Notes under the pieces: model-generated
What the model was told of the DNA's origin: nothing
Database searches by the model: none
What the model saw: only the letters and a program-made list of their open reading frames with translations
Assembly: GCA_019637315.1 (NCBI GenBank)
Contig: JAHBVU010000026.1
Span: 1 to 42,179 of the forward strand
Reading direction: 5' to 3'
Origin: Gemmatimonadales bacterium
GTDB lineage: Bacteria; Gemmatimonadota; Gemmatimonadetes; Gemmatimonadales; GWC2-71-9
DNA length: 42,179 bases
Shown here: in pieces, positions 40,932 through 42,179 of the stretch
How positions within the stretch are numbered: the first letter of the stretch is position 1
Layout: the number at the start of each line of letters is the position of its first letter
Program-made: the position numbers and the translations under genes

Positions 40932-41861
40932 ATGCCGATACGGAAGCGGGCGCGAGCACTGGTCGCAGTCGTCATGGGCGGCAGCCGAGGCGCTGGACGC
41001 GGGATTGCGCTCGCCTTGGGTGACGCGGGAGCCACGGTTTATGTCGCCGGCCGGACCACCCGGGGTGGCCCCGCTCCGCGGGATGGCGCACCCGGAACCG
41101 TCGACGACACGGCCGACGAGGTCACCGCCCGGGGGGGACGCGGCATTGCCGTCCCGACGGATGCAACCGACGCGGCGCAGGTCGCCCGGCTATTCGAGCG
41201 GGTCGCCGCGGAACAGGATGGGCTCGACGTCCTTGCCAACGCCGTGTGGGGCGCCGCCGACGGAACGGCGTCGGCCGCCGAAGCGATGGCTGCCTGGGGC
41301 ACCCCGTTCTGGGAACTGCCAGCCGCCCTGTGGCGCCACCAGATGGACGGCGGCCCGACGGCGTACTTCCTCGCCAGCCGCGAGGCGCTCCGCCTCATGG
41401 TTCCCCGGCGTCGCGGCCTGATCGTGGGCGTCACGGATGGACTGATGGAAGGCACGCCGAAGTCGGTCCTCAGCGGCGAGCGTTTCGGCGACTACGCCGG
41501 AAACCTGCTCTGGGATCTCTCGCACGTGACGATCAACCGGTTGATGGCCAATCTCGCGACCGACGCGAAAGCGCACCGGGTTGCGGTCGTTACGCTAATG
41601 CCCGGCTTCATGCAGACCGAACGCGTTGCACGGACCATGACCACGGAGGCGATCCGGCGTCGTTTCCGCTATGACCTGAGCGAGTCGACCGAGTACCTCG
41701 GCCGCGCAGTTGCCGCGCTGGCACGGGACCGCAGGGTGCTGAGCAAGTCGGGGCGGATCCATTTCGTCGCCGACCTGGCGCGTGAGTATGGCTTTACCGA
41801 TGTCGACGGGGTACAGGTGCCGCGCTTCAACCCATTCGGAGCAACGCCTGCGGAGGAGTGA
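40932..41861 (+). CDS. SDR-family oxidoreductase-like protein, catalytic Tyr-Lys apparently replaced
   Basis: The ATG at 40932 has GGAGGGG five bases upstream; the product is 309 residues. The NAD(P)-binding half is normal: VMGGSRGAGRGIALALG at 14-30, VYVAGRTTRG, and NAVWG at 103-107 as the NNAG-like motif. In most relatives that I know, the active-site segment reads like FYDLAKxxVNRLA, with YxxxK. Here it is LLWDLSHVTINRLM, giving Trp194 and His198 in place of Tyr and Lys. The remaining motif TLMPGFMQTE (like PGxxxTE) is kept. It may bind cofactor without standard catalysis, or use other residues such as Tyr188. It is divergent from a TetR gene, so probably induced by a ligand. Confidence 0.88.
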   Translation: MPIRKRARALVAVVMGGSRGAGRGIALALGDAGATVYVAGRTTRGGPAPRDGAPGTVDDTADEVTARGGRGIAVPTDATDAAQVARLFERVAAEQDGLDVLANAVWGAADGTASAAEAMAAWGTPFWELPAALWRHQMDGGPTAYFLASREALRLMVPRRRGLIVGVTDGLMEGTPKSVLSGERFGDYAGNLLWDLSHVTINRLMANLATDAKAHRVAVVTLMPGFMQTERVARTMTTEAIRRRFRYDLSESTEYLGRAVAALARDRRVLSKSGRIHFVADLAREYGFTDVDGVQVPRFNPFGATPAEE

Positions 41862-42024
41862 GTCGCTCGGGACCTGAGCCCAAAGCCCTTACGGACGGGA
41901 CGACGGGATCAGGATCTCGAACGAATGGCGGGTCTCCGGGGCCACCGGCCACAGATTTGCCACGCGGCACGATGCACGATGAATGAGGGATCTGTAACTG
42001 GGGACGTGACAACGACTTCTGAAG

Positions 42025-42096
42025 AGCCAGCGGTCGGGATTGAACCGACGACCGCTCGATTACGAATCGAGTGCTCTACCACTGAGCTACGCTGGC
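42025..42096 (-). tRNA. tRNA-Thr (anticodon CGT)
   Basis: Read on the minus strand, the acceptor GCCAGCG pairs with CGCTGGC, followed by the discriminator T. The D arm has GCTC/GAGC, the anticodon stem CTCGA/TCGAG flanks the loop TTCGTAA with anticodon CGT (Thr), and the T arm holds GGTTCAATCC. Length is 72 bases. CCA is not encoded (CTTC follows). All four stems pair well. Confidence 0.97.
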
Positions 42097-42137
42097 GTTA
42101 TGTCCTGAACGCCACTCTTGCCGGCGCCGTAAACCCA

Positions 42138-42179
42138 TGCCCTGACTCGGATTCGAACCGAGACGCCTTTCGGCACTAC
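42138..42179 (-). tRNA. tRNA-Leu, 3' part only (window edge)
   Basis: The minus strand shows a 3' half: a variable arm with GCC-GAAA-GGC, then the T arm CTCGG-TTCGAAT-CCGAG and the acceptor strand TCAGGGC with discriminator A (42138). The variable arm is long, as in type II tRNAs, and its length fits leucine better than serine. The anticodon lies outside the window, so the amino acid is inferred from the arm. CCA is not encoded (TGG follows). Confidence 0.8.

Noticed and set aside
41862-42024. Direct repeat GCACGATG (two copies) before the tRNAs
   Set aside because: Only two short adjacent copies; no integrase or other sign of an attachment site at the tRNA genes.

Overview
This 42.2-kb window is high-GC, gene-dense bacterial DNA. 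The gene set points to Gemmatimonadota or a close relative: a DUF5916 outer-membrane protein, DUF3943, a TolB-propeller/amidohydrolase fusion, several exported serine hydrolases and dipeptidases, a type II pyruvate carboxylase on one chain, and many GTG starts. This assignment rests on gene content and composition only; no rRNA is present. No insertion sequence, integrase, phage gene or CRISPR array is visible, so the window reads as ordinary chromosome with a few accessory modules.

Left part (1-8.8 kb). Two outer-membrane protein genes overlap by ATGA on the minus strand; the first runs off the left edge. Then come a degenerate DUF892 protein, a dienelactone hydrolase, and a RES toxin/Xre-MbcA-ParS antitoxin pair with a likely palindromic operator. 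A large pyruvate carboxylase gene runs divergently from the antitoxin. A 66-residue orphan protein follows.

Middle (8.8-28.8 kb). An ArsR regulator, whose start codon lies inside a perfect 26-bp palindrome, precedes a two-domain AHSA1/SRPBCC protein. A second degenerate DUF892 protein, a DUF2071 protein, a phytase-like lipoprotein and a canonical DUF892 protein follow. Next are a PQQ-type dehydrogenase with a C-terminal cytochrome c, an AbgT transporter, a creatininase-family amidase, the TolB/amidohydrolase fusion, an RND efflux pair (adaptor and pump, no outer-membrane channel), a Uma2-type nuclease and a penicillin-binding-protein-like serine hydrolase.

Right part (28.9-42.2 kb). An apparent operon holds an orphan ketosynthase, a Tat-exported M19 dipeptidase-like protein and an amidohydrolase. 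On the opposite strand lie a DUF5916 protein, a second serine hydrolase with a bacterial Ig-like domain, a TSUP permease and an 86-residue protein. A trans-sulfuration enzyme is followed by an exported cyclophilin. A TetR/SDR pair shares an AT-rich operator region; the SDR seems to lack the catalytic Tyr-Lys pair. The window ends with tRNA-Thr(CGT) and the 3' part of a tRNA-Leu.

Taken together the region is rich in exported or envelope hydrolases for peptides and amides (M19, two amidohydrolases, creatininase family, AbgT transporter, two serine hydrolases), which suggests scavenging of external peptides or amides. No complete novel multi-gene system was found. The observations that most deserve checking are the two DUF892 paralogs lacking their probable metal ligands, the SDR with WxxxH in place of YxxxK, the orphan ketosynthase operon, and the regulators whose start codons sit inside CATATG-centred palindromes.
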